Part shown: positions 55,912-64,000 of the stretch, in pieces
How positions within the stretch are numbered: position 1 is the stretch's first letter
How the letters are laid out: each line of letters begins with the position of its first letter
Origin: Hyphomicrobiales bacterium
Lineage (GTDB): Bacteria > Pseudomonadota > Alphaproteobacteria > Rhizobiales > Rhizobiaceae
Direction of reading: 5' to 3'
Assembly: GCA_900467185.1 (NCBI GenBank)
Contig: UBPA01000003.1
Coordinates: 620,001-684,000 of the forward strand
Length of the DNA stretch: 64,000 nt
Made by a program: the position numbers and the translations under genes
The notes under the pieces: generated by a model
What the model saw: the letters and a program-made list of their open reading frames with translations, nothing else
Told to the model about the DNA's origin: nothing
The model's database searches: none

Positions 55912-56820
55912 TCAGAGGGCGAAGCGGGTGGCGTCGGCGCCGTAATAGTTGAGGTAACGGCCGGCGATGTTGGTGATGGGCAGGACGACGAGAATGTCGG
56001 TCGTGCGGAAAGCCTCGTCCACGACGGCGCCATCGCCGACCATGGCACCGATGCGCAGGTAGCCCTTGATGAGAGGCGGCATGGCGGAGAGCGCGGCGCG
56101 CGCCTGAATCGCCTCGACCGGCATCAGGTCCATGACGCGGTAGAGTTCCGGCCGCGCCTTCACCTGCCATTCGCCGCTGGCCGGCACCGTGTGGTGCAGG
56201 AAGGACAAAGCCAGAGCGTGATGTTCCGGGACGGTGCCGGGGAACGAGGCGCAGCCGAACATGGCATCGATGCCGTGCTTCAGCGCATAGGCCCAGTTGC
56301 CCTGCCAGAGAAGCTCCACCGTGCGCTTGGTGCGATAGGAGGGCAGGACGCAGGAGCGGCCGAGTTCCATGAAGCGCTTGCCGGGGTGGCGAGCGATCAG
56401 CGGGTCAACGAGAAATTCGGAGGCGGAATAGAAGCCGTCGGCAGCGGCCGCCACGTCCTGGCGCAGCAGCCTGTAGGTTCCCACGATCTGCGCTTCCGAC
56501 GGACCGGGCAGCGATGTGTCGAGCACCAGGAGATGGTCGCAGACGGCATCCCAGCCGTCGATGTCGCGGCCGAGCAAGGCGGCGCCGGCGGGGACGCGGG
56601 CCCCCATTTCCTCAACGAACACTTTGTAGCGCAGCGCCTGTGCGGCGTCGATTTCGGAGGCCGTGCGGGCAATCCGGGTTTCGAGCGGCCCGATGCGGCC
56701 GAGCACGTCGCTGGCCGGCGCCGTTTCGCGCGGCGGACGCGCGCGGACGATGGTCGGGCTCGGTACGGGCACGGACATGGTGCGGAGAGCCGAAACGGAT
56801 TCCAGAATTTCGATCGTCAT
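55912..56820 (-). CDS. olsB: L-ornithine N-alpha-acyltransferase OlsB
   Basis: A 302-residue acyltransferase that transfers a 3-hydroxy fatty acid from ACP to ornithine, making lyso-ornithine lipid. Characteristic stretches are AAQALRYKVFVEEMGA-like (DAAQALRYKVFVEEMGARV), DHLLVLD, VGTYRLLRQ and ELGRSCVLPSYRTKRTVELL. It lies next to tme, as in Sinorhizobium meliloti. AGGGG is 9 bases before the ATG. Together with olsA at 40600-41388 the window holds the complete two-step pathway for ornithine lipid synthesis. Confidence 0.92.
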   Translation of the reverse strand: MTIEILESVSALRTMSVPVPSPTIVRARPPRETAPASDVLGRIGPLETRIARTASEIDAAQALRYKVFVEEMGARVPAGAALLGRDIDGWDAVCDHLLVLDTSLPGPSEAQIVGTYRLLRQDVAAAADGFYSASEFLVDPLIARHPGKRFMELGRSCVLPSYRTKRTVELLWQGNWAYALKHGIDAMFGCASFPGTVPEHHALALSFLHHTVPASGEWQVKARPELYRVMDLMPVEAIQARAALSAMPPLIKGYLRIGAMVGDGAVVDEAFRTTDILVVLPITNIAGRYLNYYGADATRFAL

Positions 56821-56946
56821 CGCAGATTACCCCTAATCGCGAGCATGCGGCTGCACGTTGGCCGCGAACGCCCGGGGAAAACGACGGGCATTTTCCCGAC
56901 ATTCTCCAAATCGCGCTCGGCCCGCGGTGGCAGTCCGCTTCCTGCA

Positions 56947-56995
56947 GGCCTTTAAGCATGTCACTGCAACAAGACCGTGACAAGGCTTGCAGGCC
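56947..56995 (-). terminator. Imperfect hairpin after the hybrid sensor kinase
   Basis: GGCCTTTAAGCATGTCAC (56947-56964) pairs imperfectly with GTGACAAGGCTTGCAGGCC (56977-56995), leaving a 12-base loop. It begins 5 bases past the kinase stop codon on the minus strand. There is no U-tract. Confidence 0.4.
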
Positions 56996-57000
56996 GATCT

Positions 57001-59295
57001 TTAGCCGGCAAGCAATCGGGCGACCAGCGCGATCAGGGATTTGGGATCCGCGGGCTTTGCAAGGACGGCGTCCGCACCCGCCTCCAGCAGATCGCGGTGC
57101 GTTTCCGGGCGGCGATCCGACGTCTGCACGATGACCGGAAGGTGCGGCGCGCCGTCCGTCAACCGTTCGGATAGACGCAGACGGCGTAACATCGTCAGGC
57201 CGTCGCCATGGGGCATATGAAGGTCGGTGATCAGGATCTTCGGCGCCTGCCCACTGCCGGGGGCCTCCGACAGTCCCTGATCGAGGATGTCTTCCATGGC
57301 GGCGAAATCCACGACATGGCGCACGGCATGGCCGGCGCGCTCCAGCGTGCTGCGCAGGATCGCGGCATTGACCGGATCGTCCTCGCCCAGAAGCACGGTC
57401 GGCACGGCCAGCGGCGCAGGGTCGCTCGAGGCGTCCGCCGCATCCCTGAGGACCGGACGATTGTCGTTGATCGCGTCGCGAACCTCGATGCCCTTCAGCT
57501 GCCCTTTCAGCACCGCTACCAGCGAGCGCTCCCGCAGCGGACGGATGAGCCAGGCGTGGAAGCCGTCGGTCTGGTGCAGCGGCTGCTGGATACGCTCCTC
57601 CGGATTGACCAGATATGTTCTGCGCAACGGCAGGGCTTCGAGGTCCGGCCAGTCATCGCAGATCCGCCGGAAGAGAGCGGCGCAGCGATGATCGACGATG
57701 ATGTCGGTCAGGCGCTCCTCGCTGCCCGCATCCATCGCGATCGTGAGAAAATGTCCGGCCTGCTCGATGGTCGAGACGATACGGCAGCGGCCGCCGAGCG
57801 TCTCGATCGTTGCGGCCAGCGCTTCGGAGGCCGGGCCCTTCGGTGCGACCAAGAGGACGCGCGAGGTGGCGAGCGTGCGGGTGCGGGCGGTAGCGAGCGA
57901 TGCGGCGGAGGCCTTCAGCGGAAAGCGGATCTCGAAGAGGCTGCCCATGCCGAGGCGACTGGAGACGGTGATATCGCCGCCCAAGGCCCTGACAATGCGA
58001 CGCGATATGGCCAGGCCAAGACCGGTTCCCCCGGCTTTTGAAGCGGTATCGCCGGCCTGCTCGAACGCATCGAAGATGCGGGACTGGTCGTCCGGCGTCA
58101 TGCCCGGCCCCGTATCGGTCACGCGCAGCACGAGCGCTCCCTGCTGCTCGGCGCAGCTGACGAGGACGCCGCCGATGGCTGTGAACTTGACGGCGTTGCC
58201 CACCACGTTGAACAGGACCTGCTTCAGCCGGGGACCGTCGATCTGCAGCGTATCGGGCACATCAGCGGCGATCGTCGAGGCGATCTCGATGCCTTTCGCA
58301 TGGGCGCGATGCGACAGCATCTCCACCACGCTCTCGACCAGCGGCCGCAAGGCTTGGCGTGTCGGCCGCAGGGCGAACCGCCCGGCTTCCATGGAGGCGC
58401 AATCGAGGAGGTCATCGACGAGTTGGACGAGATCATGGCCGGACTGGCGCATGCCGGCGAGATAGTTCGCCTGCTGCGCGGTCAGCCGCGTCTGGTCGAG
58501 AAGGTCGCTCATCCCGAGAATGCCGGAGAGCGGCGTGCGGATCTCGTGGCTGACGGTTGCCAGCAGATGGGATTTCGCCTGGCTTTCGGCCTCGACCCGG
58601 CGGAGTGCCGCCTCGCTGCTGCGCGCCGCGCTGACATTGTCGGTGATATCCCGCCCGACGCTGACGATGCGCAGCGTGCCCGTATCCGCCTCGCGGATCA
58701 GCACGTCGTGCCAGTCGAACGAGCGCAGGCCATCTTCGGTTTCGACCTCGACCGTATAGCGGCCGGATGTGCCGGCCGGCCGGAGTTTGAGCCCCAGCGC
58801 CGCGCAGCGCTGCCCCTCGGGCGCGGGCGCGTTGGTCAGAGTGCGGAACGTCTCGTTGGCCTCGAGAATGACGCCCCTCGCGTCGCGCAGGATCGCCATG
58901 TCGCCCAGCGCATCGTGGATTGCGAACCGCGACATGCTGGCTTCGCGGGCTTCCCACGCCCGGTCGCCGGATCGTTCGGATGGTGCGCCGCTGTCATGCC
59001 GGCTGCGGCGTCCGTCACCGAGGAGAAGCGCCGTGCCGGCCAGGCCGGCCAGGGCGAGCCCGACGGGGAGGAGAAGAAGATTTTCCTCCAGACCGGCGGC
59101 GATGATGCCAGCGGAGGCGAGAAGGCCGGCTGCGGCAAGGGCGGGGCGAAAAGCCGCAATGCGGCTGGTCGCGGGGTTCGTCTCCGTGGCCTCGTGCTCG
59201 GGAAAAAGCGTGCGTGGCGCAAGCACATCCGGCGCTGCGGGATGCTGCGACAGGTTCTCGACGATCTCGCGCTGCAGTTTCGACGGCTCGCTCAT
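57001..59295 (-). CDS. Hybrid sensor histidine kinase with PAS and receiver domains
   Basis: A 764-residue protein. Two hydrophobic helices (about 51-67 and 73-92) form a membrane hairpin without a periplasmic domain. A PAS domain spans about 125-215. HisKA has LLATVSHEIRTPLSGIL (His250). HATPase includes LRVTDTGPGMTPDDQ and GGTGLGLAISRRIV. A degenerate receiver-like segment follows (about 480-600). A C-terminal receiver starts at LLGEDDPVNAAIL, with phosphoacceptor Asp691 in ITDLHMPHGDG and the conserved Lys in AVLAKPAD. Output partner unknown. It is 54 bases downstream of lspA. Confidence 0.92.
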   Translation of the reverse strand: MSEPSKLQREIVENLSQHPAAPDVLAPRTLFPEHEATETNPATSRIAAFRPALAAAGLLASAGIIAAGLEENLLLLPVGLALAGLAGTALLLGDGRRSRHDSGAPSERSGDRAWEAREASMSRFAIHDALGDMAILRDARGVILEANETFRTLTNAPAPEGQRCAALGLKLRPAGTSGRYTVEVETEDGLRSFDWHDVLIREADTGTLRIVSVGRDITDNVSAARSSEAALRRVEAESQAKSHLLATVSHEIRTPLSGILGMSDLLDQTRLTAQQANYLAGMRQSGHDLVQLVDDLLDCASMEAGRFALRPTRQALRPLVESVVEMLSHRAHAKGIEIASTIAADVPDTLQIDGPRLKQVLFNVVGNAVKFTAIGGVLVSCAEQQGALVLRVTDTGPGMTPDDQSRIFDAFEQAGDTASKAGGTGLGLAISRRIVRALGGDITVSSRLGMGSLFEIRFPLKASAASLATARTRTLATSRVLLVAPKGPASEALAATIETLGGRCRIVSTIEQAGHFLTIAMDAGSEERLTDIIVDHRCAALFRRICDDWPDLEALPLRRTYLVNPEERIQQPLHQTDGFHAWLIRPLRERSLVAVLKGQLKGIEVRDAINDNRPVLRDAADASSDPAPLAVPTVLLGEDDPVNAAILRSTLERAGHAVRHVVDFAAMEDILDQGLSEAPGSGQAPKILITDLHMPHGDGLTMLRRLRLSERLTDGAPHLPVIVQTSDRRPETHRDLLEAGADAVLAKPADPKSLIALVARLLAG

Positions 59296-59349
59296 GCACG
59301 TCGTGTATCACGCAGCCGTTGGAAATGATTTCAGGCGATCGCTCGCATT

Positions 59350-59877
59350 CTAACGATCGCGTTTTTTTGCCTGCAGGATTTCGTCCAGCACGATCGCGCC
59401 GGCCCCGACCGTGATGAAGGCGTCGGCCAGGTTGAAGACCGCGAAGGACCACGTCTCGGTGTAGAACAGGATATAGTCGATGACATAGCCGTAGAGAAAC
59501 CGGTCGACCAGATTGCCGAGCGCCCCGGCGATAATCATCGCGTAGCCGAGATGGGCGAAGAACCGGTCCTTCGGCGTCCTGCGCCATAGCCAGAGCACGA
59601 AGCCGACCACCACGAGGCGCATGCCGACGATGAACCAGCCCTCCATGCCCGACAGCATGGAGAAGGCGACGCCGTAATTGTAGACCCGGTAGAGCGCCAG
59701 CATGGGGATGACGTGAACGGCCTCCTCCATCGGCAGGTAGGCTTCCACCGCCTGCTTGATCGCCTGGTCGAGCACAAGGGCGACGATGATGAAGATCGCG
59801 ATCGGCCAGGGCCGGGAGAACAGGGTCGGGCCCCGGTCAGGCGCGGCGGTCGAGAGAGGCGTCTGGCTTTCGGTCAT
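59350..59877 (-). CDS. lspA: Lipoprotein signal peptidase (signal peptidase II)
   Basis: A 175-residue protein with four membrane helices. The catalytic aspartates appear in [19 protein letters not shown] and [12 protein letters not shown]. It cleaves prolipoproteins after diacylglyceryl transfer, upstream of Lnt in the same pathway. It overlaps the preceding RNA methyltransferase gene by 4 bases (ATGA). Confidence 0.96.
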   Translation of the reverse strand: MTESQTPLSTAAPDRGPTLFSRPWPIAIFIIVALVLDQAIKQAVEAYLPMEEAVHVIPMLALYRVYNYGVAFSMLSGMEGWFIVGMRLVVVGFVLWLWRRTPKDRFFAHLGYAMIIAGALGNLVDRFLYGYVIDYILFYTETWSFAVFNLADAFITVGAGAIVLDEILQAKKRDR

Positions 59878-60758
59878 CCGCGGTCGTCCAGTGTCAGCAG
59901 GTGTCGGCGGGCCTCGAAGAGCATGACGCCGGTGGCGATGGCGAGATTGAGTGAATCCGCGCGTCCCGCCTGCGGAATGCGGGCCAGCTTGTCGGCCTTG
60001 GCGGCGAGTTCGTCCGGCAGGCCTGCCTGCTCGTTGCCCATGAGGACGACCACCGGGCGGGGGCGGTAATCGATCGTCCGGTAGTCGACTGCGCCGGCCA
60101 GATGCGTTCCCACGACCATGACGCCCGCCTGCTTCTGCCAGGCGAGAAATTCGGCCACGCTGGCGCGGAACACCGGCACGGCAAAGACCGAGCCCATGGT
60201 CGCGCGCACGGTTTCGAGCGAGAAGGGATCCGTCGTCTCGCCGATGAGGATGACGCCGGAGACACCGGCCGCATCCGCCGTGCGGATGATGGTGCCGAGA
60301 TTGCCGGGATCGCGCACCCTGTCGAGCGCCACATAGGTCTCGTTCGCGCGCGGCCGGATATCCCTCAAGGTTCCATAGCGCTGCTCGAACACGCCGACGA
60401 CCATCTGCGGATTGTCGCGGCGGGTCACCGTCGCGATGACCTTTTCGCTGACCTCCAGCACGAGGCCGCCACGGGCCACGGTGCGTGCGGCGATGTCATC
60501 AACGGGCTTCTTGCCCTTGGCGGCCTTGGCATAGACCAGTGTGCGGATGGTCCAGCCGAGTTCGACCGCATCGATGACGAGCTTCAGGCCTTCGGCGATG
60601 AAGGTGCCGCTCTCGTCGCGGGCCTTCTTCTGCGTCAGCGCGCGGATGTCCTTGATGATCGGATTGGCGAGGCTCGTGACCTCCTTCACCTGGCCGACCC
60701 GGCCTTCGCCACGCCCGACCTGTCCGCGCGGATTGCCGTCGCTATAATCGCTGCTCAT
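59874..60758 (-). CDS. TrmH/SpoU-family RNA 2'-O-methyltransferase
   Basis: A protein of 294 residues. An N-terminal substrate-binding part ([18 protein letters not shown]) precedes the SPOUT knot domain with [32 protein letters not shown] and [17 protein letters not shown]. It methylates ribose in 23S rRNA or tRNA; the target is not clear. I chose the ATG at 60758 because it overlaps the upstream stop as ATGA; an ATG at 60770 is also in frame. Confidence 0.92.
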   Translation of the reverse strand: MSSDYSDGNPRGQVGRGEGRVGQVKEVTSLANPIIKDIRALTQKKARDESGTFIAEGLKLVIDAVELGWTIRTLVYAKAAKGKKPVDDIAARTVARGGLVLEVSEKVIATVTRRDNPQMVVGVFEQRYGTLRDIRPRANETYVALDRVRDPGNLGTIIRTADAAGVSGVILIGETTDPFSLETVRATMGSVFAVPVFRASVAEFLAWQKQAGVMVVGTHLAGAVDYRTIDYRPRPVVVLMGNEQAGLPDELAAKADKLARIPQAGRADSLNLAIATGVMLFEARRHLLTLDDRG

Positions 60759-61936
60759 TTCGGCACCCATCGGCTGAAGAGAGAGGTGGACAGCGCCCGG
60801 CCGGACCCGGCCTCGCCATCCTGTTTCGAACCCGCGGTTTCGCGCAGGATCAATTCGCCGGATTCGACGACACCACCGCGACCGCGCATGACCTCACGCA
60901 TCAGCTCATGGATCGAATAGAAGCTTGCCCGGATGGAATAGGCCGTGAGAACGAGGCCCCGCGCATCGTCGGACAGGAGTTCGCGGCAGACATCGAGCAT
61001 GCCGGCGAGATGGTCGAAGAGGTGCCAGACCTCGCCGTTCGGACCACGGCCGAACTTCGGCGGATCCGTGAGGATGATGTCGTAGCGGCTGCCGCGGCGC
61101 TCCTCGCGCTGGATGAATTTCATCGCGTCGTCGCAGATCCAGCGGATCGGCAGGCTCTCGCCCCGGCCGAGCGCCTGATTCTCGCGTCCCCAACCGATCG
61201 CCTTCTTCGACGCATCGACATGCGTCACCTCCGCCCCGGCCTTTGCCGCGATAAGCGAGGCCACGCCGGTATAGCCGAAGAGGTTCAGCACTTTCAGCGG
61301 CCGGCCGGCCTCCTCGACCTGCGTCTTCATCCAGCGCCAGTGCGCCAGCTGCTCGGGGAACACGCCGACATGACGGAAGGAGGTAAAGCGACCGAAGAAT
61401 TCGGCGTCGAGCAGGCGCATCGGCCAGGTCTCACCGAGCATTTCGCGCGGGAAACGCCAGCGGCCCATGCCGTCTTCATCGGTATCGCCGGTGAAGATCG
61501 CGTCCGCCCTGTCCCAGAGCGGAGCCTGCGACTTCGGCCACAAGGCCTGCGCCTCCGGGCGTACGATCGTATAGGGGCCATATTGCTCGAGCTTGAGCGC
61601 GTCGCCGCTGTCGATCAGGCGATAATCGGCCTCGCCTGCTGTTTCCAGAATGACGGGCACGCGCTCGGCGGGCTTGTCGCCGGTTCGCGGGCGCATGGTG
61701 ACGGGCGCGGACGCCTCCTGCCGGGGCTCGGACGGGGATGGACGCGGCGAGGACGGCTGCGGGCGGCTCGACGAGCGCTGTCCGTGCGGTTCCTGCGCTG
61801 CCGGCTTCGCCCCCGCCTTGAACGGCGGCACGGCGGCGGCATCCGACCGGGCGGGCCCGGTGTTCGGGCCGCTCTTGCGGGAGGAGCCGGATTTTGCCGG
61901 TGCCTTGCCGGGCGATCGTCTCTGCTTGTCCTTCAA
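60755..61936 (-). CDS. Class I SAM-dependent rRNA methyltransferase (RlmI/RlmK-like)
   Basis: A protein of up to 393 residues. The methyltransferase core has VLNLFGYTGVASLIAAKAGA, VTHVDASKKAIGWGRENQ and the catalytic DIILTDPPKFGRGP. The first 80 residues are low-complexity (Pro, Ser, Lys, Arg). The only start that includes them is a TTG at 61936, with an in-frame stop just upstream and no ribosome-binding site. An ATG at 61696 would give a 313-residue protein. It is the first gene of a tightly packed run: methyltransferase, TrmH-like, lspA, hybrid kinase. Confidence 0.88.
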   Translation of the reverse strand: MKDKQRRSPGKAPAKSGSSRKSGPNTGPARSDAAAVPPFKAGAKPAAQEPHGQRSSSRPQPSSPRPSPSEPRQEASAPVTMRPRTGDKPAERVPVILETAGEADYRLIDSGDALKLEQYGPYTIVRPEAQALWPKSQAPLWDRADAIFTGDTDEDGMGRWRFPREMLGETWPMRLLDAEFFGRFTSFRHVGVFPEQLAHWRWMKTQVEEAGRPLKVLNLFGYTGVASLIAAKAGAEVTHVDASKKAIGWGRENQALGRGESLPIRWICDDAMKFIQREERRGSRYDIILTDPPKFGRGPNGEVWHLFDHLAGMLDVCRELLSDDARGLVLTAYSIRASFYSIHELMREVMRGRGGVVESGELILRETAGSKQDGEAGSGRALSTSLFSRWVPK

Positions 61937-62086
61937 GGGGCGTCGTTTCCCGTTTCTTCAGCGTGTCGCGTGCAAATAGCACCGCAGCTGCTCTTGGCAA
62001 AGCGGTTTCCACCCGTAGATTCCAAGCCGAACAGCGGCAAGGATCGCCGTCCGCCGTCGCACGGCACGAGATCGAGGAGGTTATCC

Positions 62087-62542
62087 ATGGACATGACCGG
62101 TGAAGAGCGGATCGCCGCGCCGCGCGACGCCGTCTGGGCAGCGCTCAACGACCCCGCGGTGCTCAAGGGCTGCATTCCCGGCTGCACGCGCCTCGAATGG
62201 ACCTCGCCGACGACACTCGATGCGGTGGTCACGGTCAAGTTCGGCTTCATGTCGATGGCGTTTTCGGGCGTCATCACGCTGTCGAACATGAACCCGCCGG
62301 AGAGCTATACGATTTCGGGTGAAGGCAAGGGCGGTCTTGCCGGATACGCGAAAGGCGGCGCGGATGTGCGGCTGGTCGAGGATGGCGAGGAGACCATCCT
62401 GCATTACGCCATCGTCGCGGACGTCTCCGGCAAGATCGCCTCGCTCGGGTCCAAGCTCGTGCAATCCGGCGCGAACCGGATCGCAAGCCGCTTCTTTTCC
62501 GACTTCACCGCAGCCGCCAATGCCAAGGCTGCGGCGGCCTGA
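62087..62542 (+). CDS. CoxG/SRPBCC family protein (carbon monoxide dehydrogenase subunit G-like)
   Basis: A 151-residue START-like domain protein. The CoxG pattern is clear: RIAAPRDAVWAALNDPAVLKGCIPGC at the start, then GFMSMAFSGVITL, and GAKGGADV-like (YAKGGADVRL). CoxG proteins help recruit or activate molybdenum hydroxylases, but no such enzyme is in view. GGAGG lies 6 bases before the ATG and excludes the much longer open frame upstream. It is convergent with the LapA-domain gene. Confidence 0.9.
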   Translation: MDMTGEERIAAPRDAVWAALNDPAVLKGCIPGCTRLEWTSPTTLDAVVTVKFGFMSMAFSGVITLSNMNPPESYTISGEGKGGLAGYAKGGADVRLVEDGEETILHYAIVADVSGKIASLGSKLVQSGANRIASRFFSDFTAAANAKAAAA

Positions 62543-62545
62543 GCC

Positions 62546-62941
62546 TTATTTCTGCTGGGCGGCGATCATCGTCGGGGTCGAGCCCTGGAAGGCCGGGCGA
62601 TCGGTCACGGCGTTCGCTGCCTGGGCGGACACGATCGCCTCCTGCTGCAGCCGGCGCTTCTCGGCTTCCGTGTGCCACTTCAGCGCCTCCTTCGCCTCGA
62701 CGCGCGAACGCTTGCGATACTTGCCCTGACCGAACCAGACGGCAGCGGCACCGATGACGAGGCCGAGGATGACGGCGAGAAACAGGAAGACAAAGAAGGG
62801 GCCGGACATCGCGAGAACCGTGTCGGACGGATCGAACGGATTGAAGCCGAGCGTGACCGGCTGCCGGTTGGCGACACACAGCACGACGAGCACGATCCCG
62901 AGCGGAACGAGGACGACAATATTGAGAATTTTACGAAGCAT
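62546..62941 (-). CDS. LapA-domain (DUF1049) membrane protein
   Basis: A 131-residue protein with two membrane helices (about 5-25 and 47-72) and a cytoplasmic coiled-coil-like tail rich in Lys, Glu and Ala. This is the LapA (lipopolysaccharide assembly protein A) layout. It follows ihfB on the same strand, the usual rhizobial order sppA-ihfB-lapA. Confidence 0.85.
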   Translation of the reverse strand: MLRKILNIVVLVPLGIVLVVLCVANRQPVTLGFNPFDPSDTVLAMSGPFFVFLFLAVILGLVIGAAAVWFGQGKYRKRSRVEAKEALKWHTEAEKRRLQQEAIVSAQAANAVTDRPAFQGSTPTMIAAQQK

Positions 62942-63042
62942 GCGAGCCGGTCTCCGCGTCTATCAGGGCTTGACGACAACATGGGTGGCAAACGTGCCGG
63001 GTCAAGATCGGATCGCCATGCACACGGACGGCGACCGCGAGA

Positions 63043-63357
63043 TCAGTCTTCGTCTTCCTCGTCCACATCCGCGTCGGAGCCCGGGTTCAGCCGCTCGCGC
63101 AGCTCCTTGCCGGTCTTGAAGAACGGCACCCATTTTTCCTCGACGAAGACGCTGTCGCCGGTGCGCGGATTGCGGCCCGAGCGCGATGGACGATTCTTGA
63201 CGGAAAAGGCGCCGAAACCGCGCAGCTCGACGCGGTTGCCCGCCGCCAGCGCGTCCGTAATCTCGTCGAGAACGGCATTGACGATGTTCTCGACATCGCG
63301 GTGGTAGAGGTGCGGATTTCGCGCCGCCACGATCTGCACCAGTTCCGACTTGATCAC
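63043..63357 (-). CDS. ihfB: Integration host factor subunit beta
   Basis: A 104-residue HU/IHF protein. The DNA-bending arm [20 protein letters not shown] carries the intercalating Pro. The start is a GTG at 63357 (V-I-K-S-E-L), with AGAGGGG well placed upstream, which fits the family N-terminus (M)[10 protein letters not shown]. The frame is open further but without similarity. The C-terminus has an acidic tail ending DVDEEDED, longer than in typical enterobacterial IHF. It is downstream of sppA. Confidence 0.95.
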   Translation of the reverse strand: MIKSELVQIVAARNPHLYHRDVENIVNAVLDEITDALAAGNRVELRGFGAFSVKNRPSRSGRNPRTGDSVFVEEKWVPFFKTGKELRERLNPGSDADVDEEDED

Positions 63358-63475
63358 CCTCTGCCCCCTCTTGACGACGCTCTTCGCGATACGCCCGTCA
63401 TCCGCGGGCAAATGATCGAGATCCATTCACGAACCGGACACGCCTCAGGGCGGGTTGCCCCGCGCCCGGCGTCTC

Positions 63476-64000
63476 TCAATCGCGGCCAACCTGCCAAACG
63501 GAAACGAGACCGTCAAGAAACAACTTGTCCTGCGACAGATTTCCCGAAAACGGAAAACCGTCAAATCCCAACGATTTGGCGAAGATTGCGGCCAGCGAGC
63601 CCAGCCCGAAGGGTAGCGTCGTCTGCGGCTTTTCCCAATCGACGATCGGCAGGGTATCGGCCACGTCCCGGGTCTTCAAATAGTCCCTTATCTCGCGCTC
63701 GCCGCCGAGTTCGTCGATCAGGTTCAGGTCAATGGCCTGCCGCCCCGTGAAAATGCGGCCGTCGCCCAGGCGAAGCGCTTCCTCGCGCGGGATCTCTCGG
63801 CGTTCGGCGACGAGATCGACGAACCAGGCATAGCTGTCGTCGATCATCGACTGGATCACGGCCTTCGCCGCGTCGCTCGGCGGATGGAACGGCGACGGCT
63901 CGGCCTTCAACGGGGCCGACTTGATCTCCTCAAGCGACACGCCGAGCTTGTCGAGCAGCGTCTTGACCTGCGGGTATTGGAAGAGGACGCCGATGGAGCC
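63476..64000 (-). CDS. sppA: Signal peptide peptidase SppA, C-terminal part (5' end outside window)
   Basis: The frame is open to the right edge of the window. The visible sequence starts with GSIGVLFQYPQVK, which is the segment just after the serine nucleophile region of S49 peptidases. It continues with SAPLKAEPSPFHPPSDAAKAVIQ, and with GRIFTGRQAIDLNLIDELGG. The catalytic Ser and Lys lie outside. It degrades leftover signal peptides at the inner membrane. ihfB follows 118 bases downstream. Confidence 0.94.
   Translation of the reverse strand, partial: GSIGVLFQYPQVKTLLDKLGVSLEEIKSAPLKAEPSPFHPPSDAAKAVIQSMIDDSYAWFVDLVAERREIPREEALRLGDGRIFTGRQAIDLNLIDELGGEREIRDYLKTRDVADTLPIVDWEKPQTTLPFGLGSLAAIFAKSLGFDGFPFSGNLSQDKLFLDGLVSVWQVGRD

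Noticed and set aside
62087-62542. CoxG homologue as part of a CO dehydrogenase operon
   Set aside because: No coxSML or other molybdenum hydroxylase genes are near; its neighbours are an rRNA methyltransferase and a LapA-domain gene.

Overview
This window is a GC-rich, gene-dense stretch of an alphaproteobacterial chromosome, most likely from the family Rhizobiaceae (Rhizobium/Agrobacterium/Sinorhizobium-like). The evidence is gene order. The run tsaB-rimI-plsC/olsA-miaB-phoH-ybeY-tlyC-lnt(actA)-praR/phrR-metK-trmB, the mutS-glnD-murJ run, and the tme-olsB neighbourhood all match what I remember of rhizobial chromosomes. A dmeRF metal-efflux pair and a ROSE-type RNA thermometer ahead of an Hsp20 gene also fit. 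I see no insertion sequence, prophage, integrase, CRISPR array, toxin-antitoxin module or secretion system. Nearly everything is core genome.

Layout. 1-3.3 kb: 3' end of putA, a YigZ/IMPACT protein, a DUF1810 protein and tRNA-Arg(ACG). 3.4-7.2 kb: an orphan HAMP sensor kinase and a chemoreceptor ending in a CheR-tethering pentapeptide. 7.5-10.7 kb: rpmH-rnpA-yidC-engB. 10.7-17 kb: Tat-type msrB, an orphan RskA-like anti-sigma factor, argB, a histidine phosphatase with an altered catalytic motif, a pyrimidine nucleotidase, a secreted EF-hand protein, an FMN split-barrel protein and a LOG-family protein. 17-23.6 kb: dapD, a GAF sensor kinase, an aldo/keto reductase, dmeRF, dapE and an overlapping membrane protein. 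23.6-32.4 kb: def-fmt-truA, rmuC, rbsK, a DUF883-like protein, a nucleoside hydrolase, hsp20 with a heat-shock promoter and ROSE element, a DUF1150 gene, an EamA transporter and trmB. 32.4-45 kb: the metK/praR/lnt/tlyC/ybeY/phoH/miaB/olsA/rimI/tsaB block, then an NfuA-like gene, a universal stress protein and trpS, all on the minus strand. 45-53 kb: a VOC protein, murJ, glnD and mutS. 53-64 kb: tme, olsB, a hybrid sensor kinase, lspA, two RNA methyltransferases, coxG, a LapA-domain protein, ihfB and the 3' part of sppA.

How the genes work together. Several genes act on envelope lipids and lipoproteins: lnt and lspA on lipoproteins, olsA and olsB on ornithine lipids, murJ on lipid II, yidC on membrane insertion. 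Translation and tRNA modification are heavily represented: rpmH, rnpA, def, fmt, truA, trmB, miaB, tsaB, rimI, trpS, ybeY and two rRNA/tRNA methyltransferases. glnD with tme links nitrogen sensing to dicarboxylate metabolism.

The most interesting signals are regulatory rather than new systems. They are the RpoH promoter plus ROSE thermometer upstream of hsp20 (29736-29831), a CsoR/RcnR-type operator lying on the dmeR start codon (21622-21646), inverted repeats upstream of metK and of praR, and a terminator hairpin just 5' of engB. I did not find a convincing previously undescribed system.
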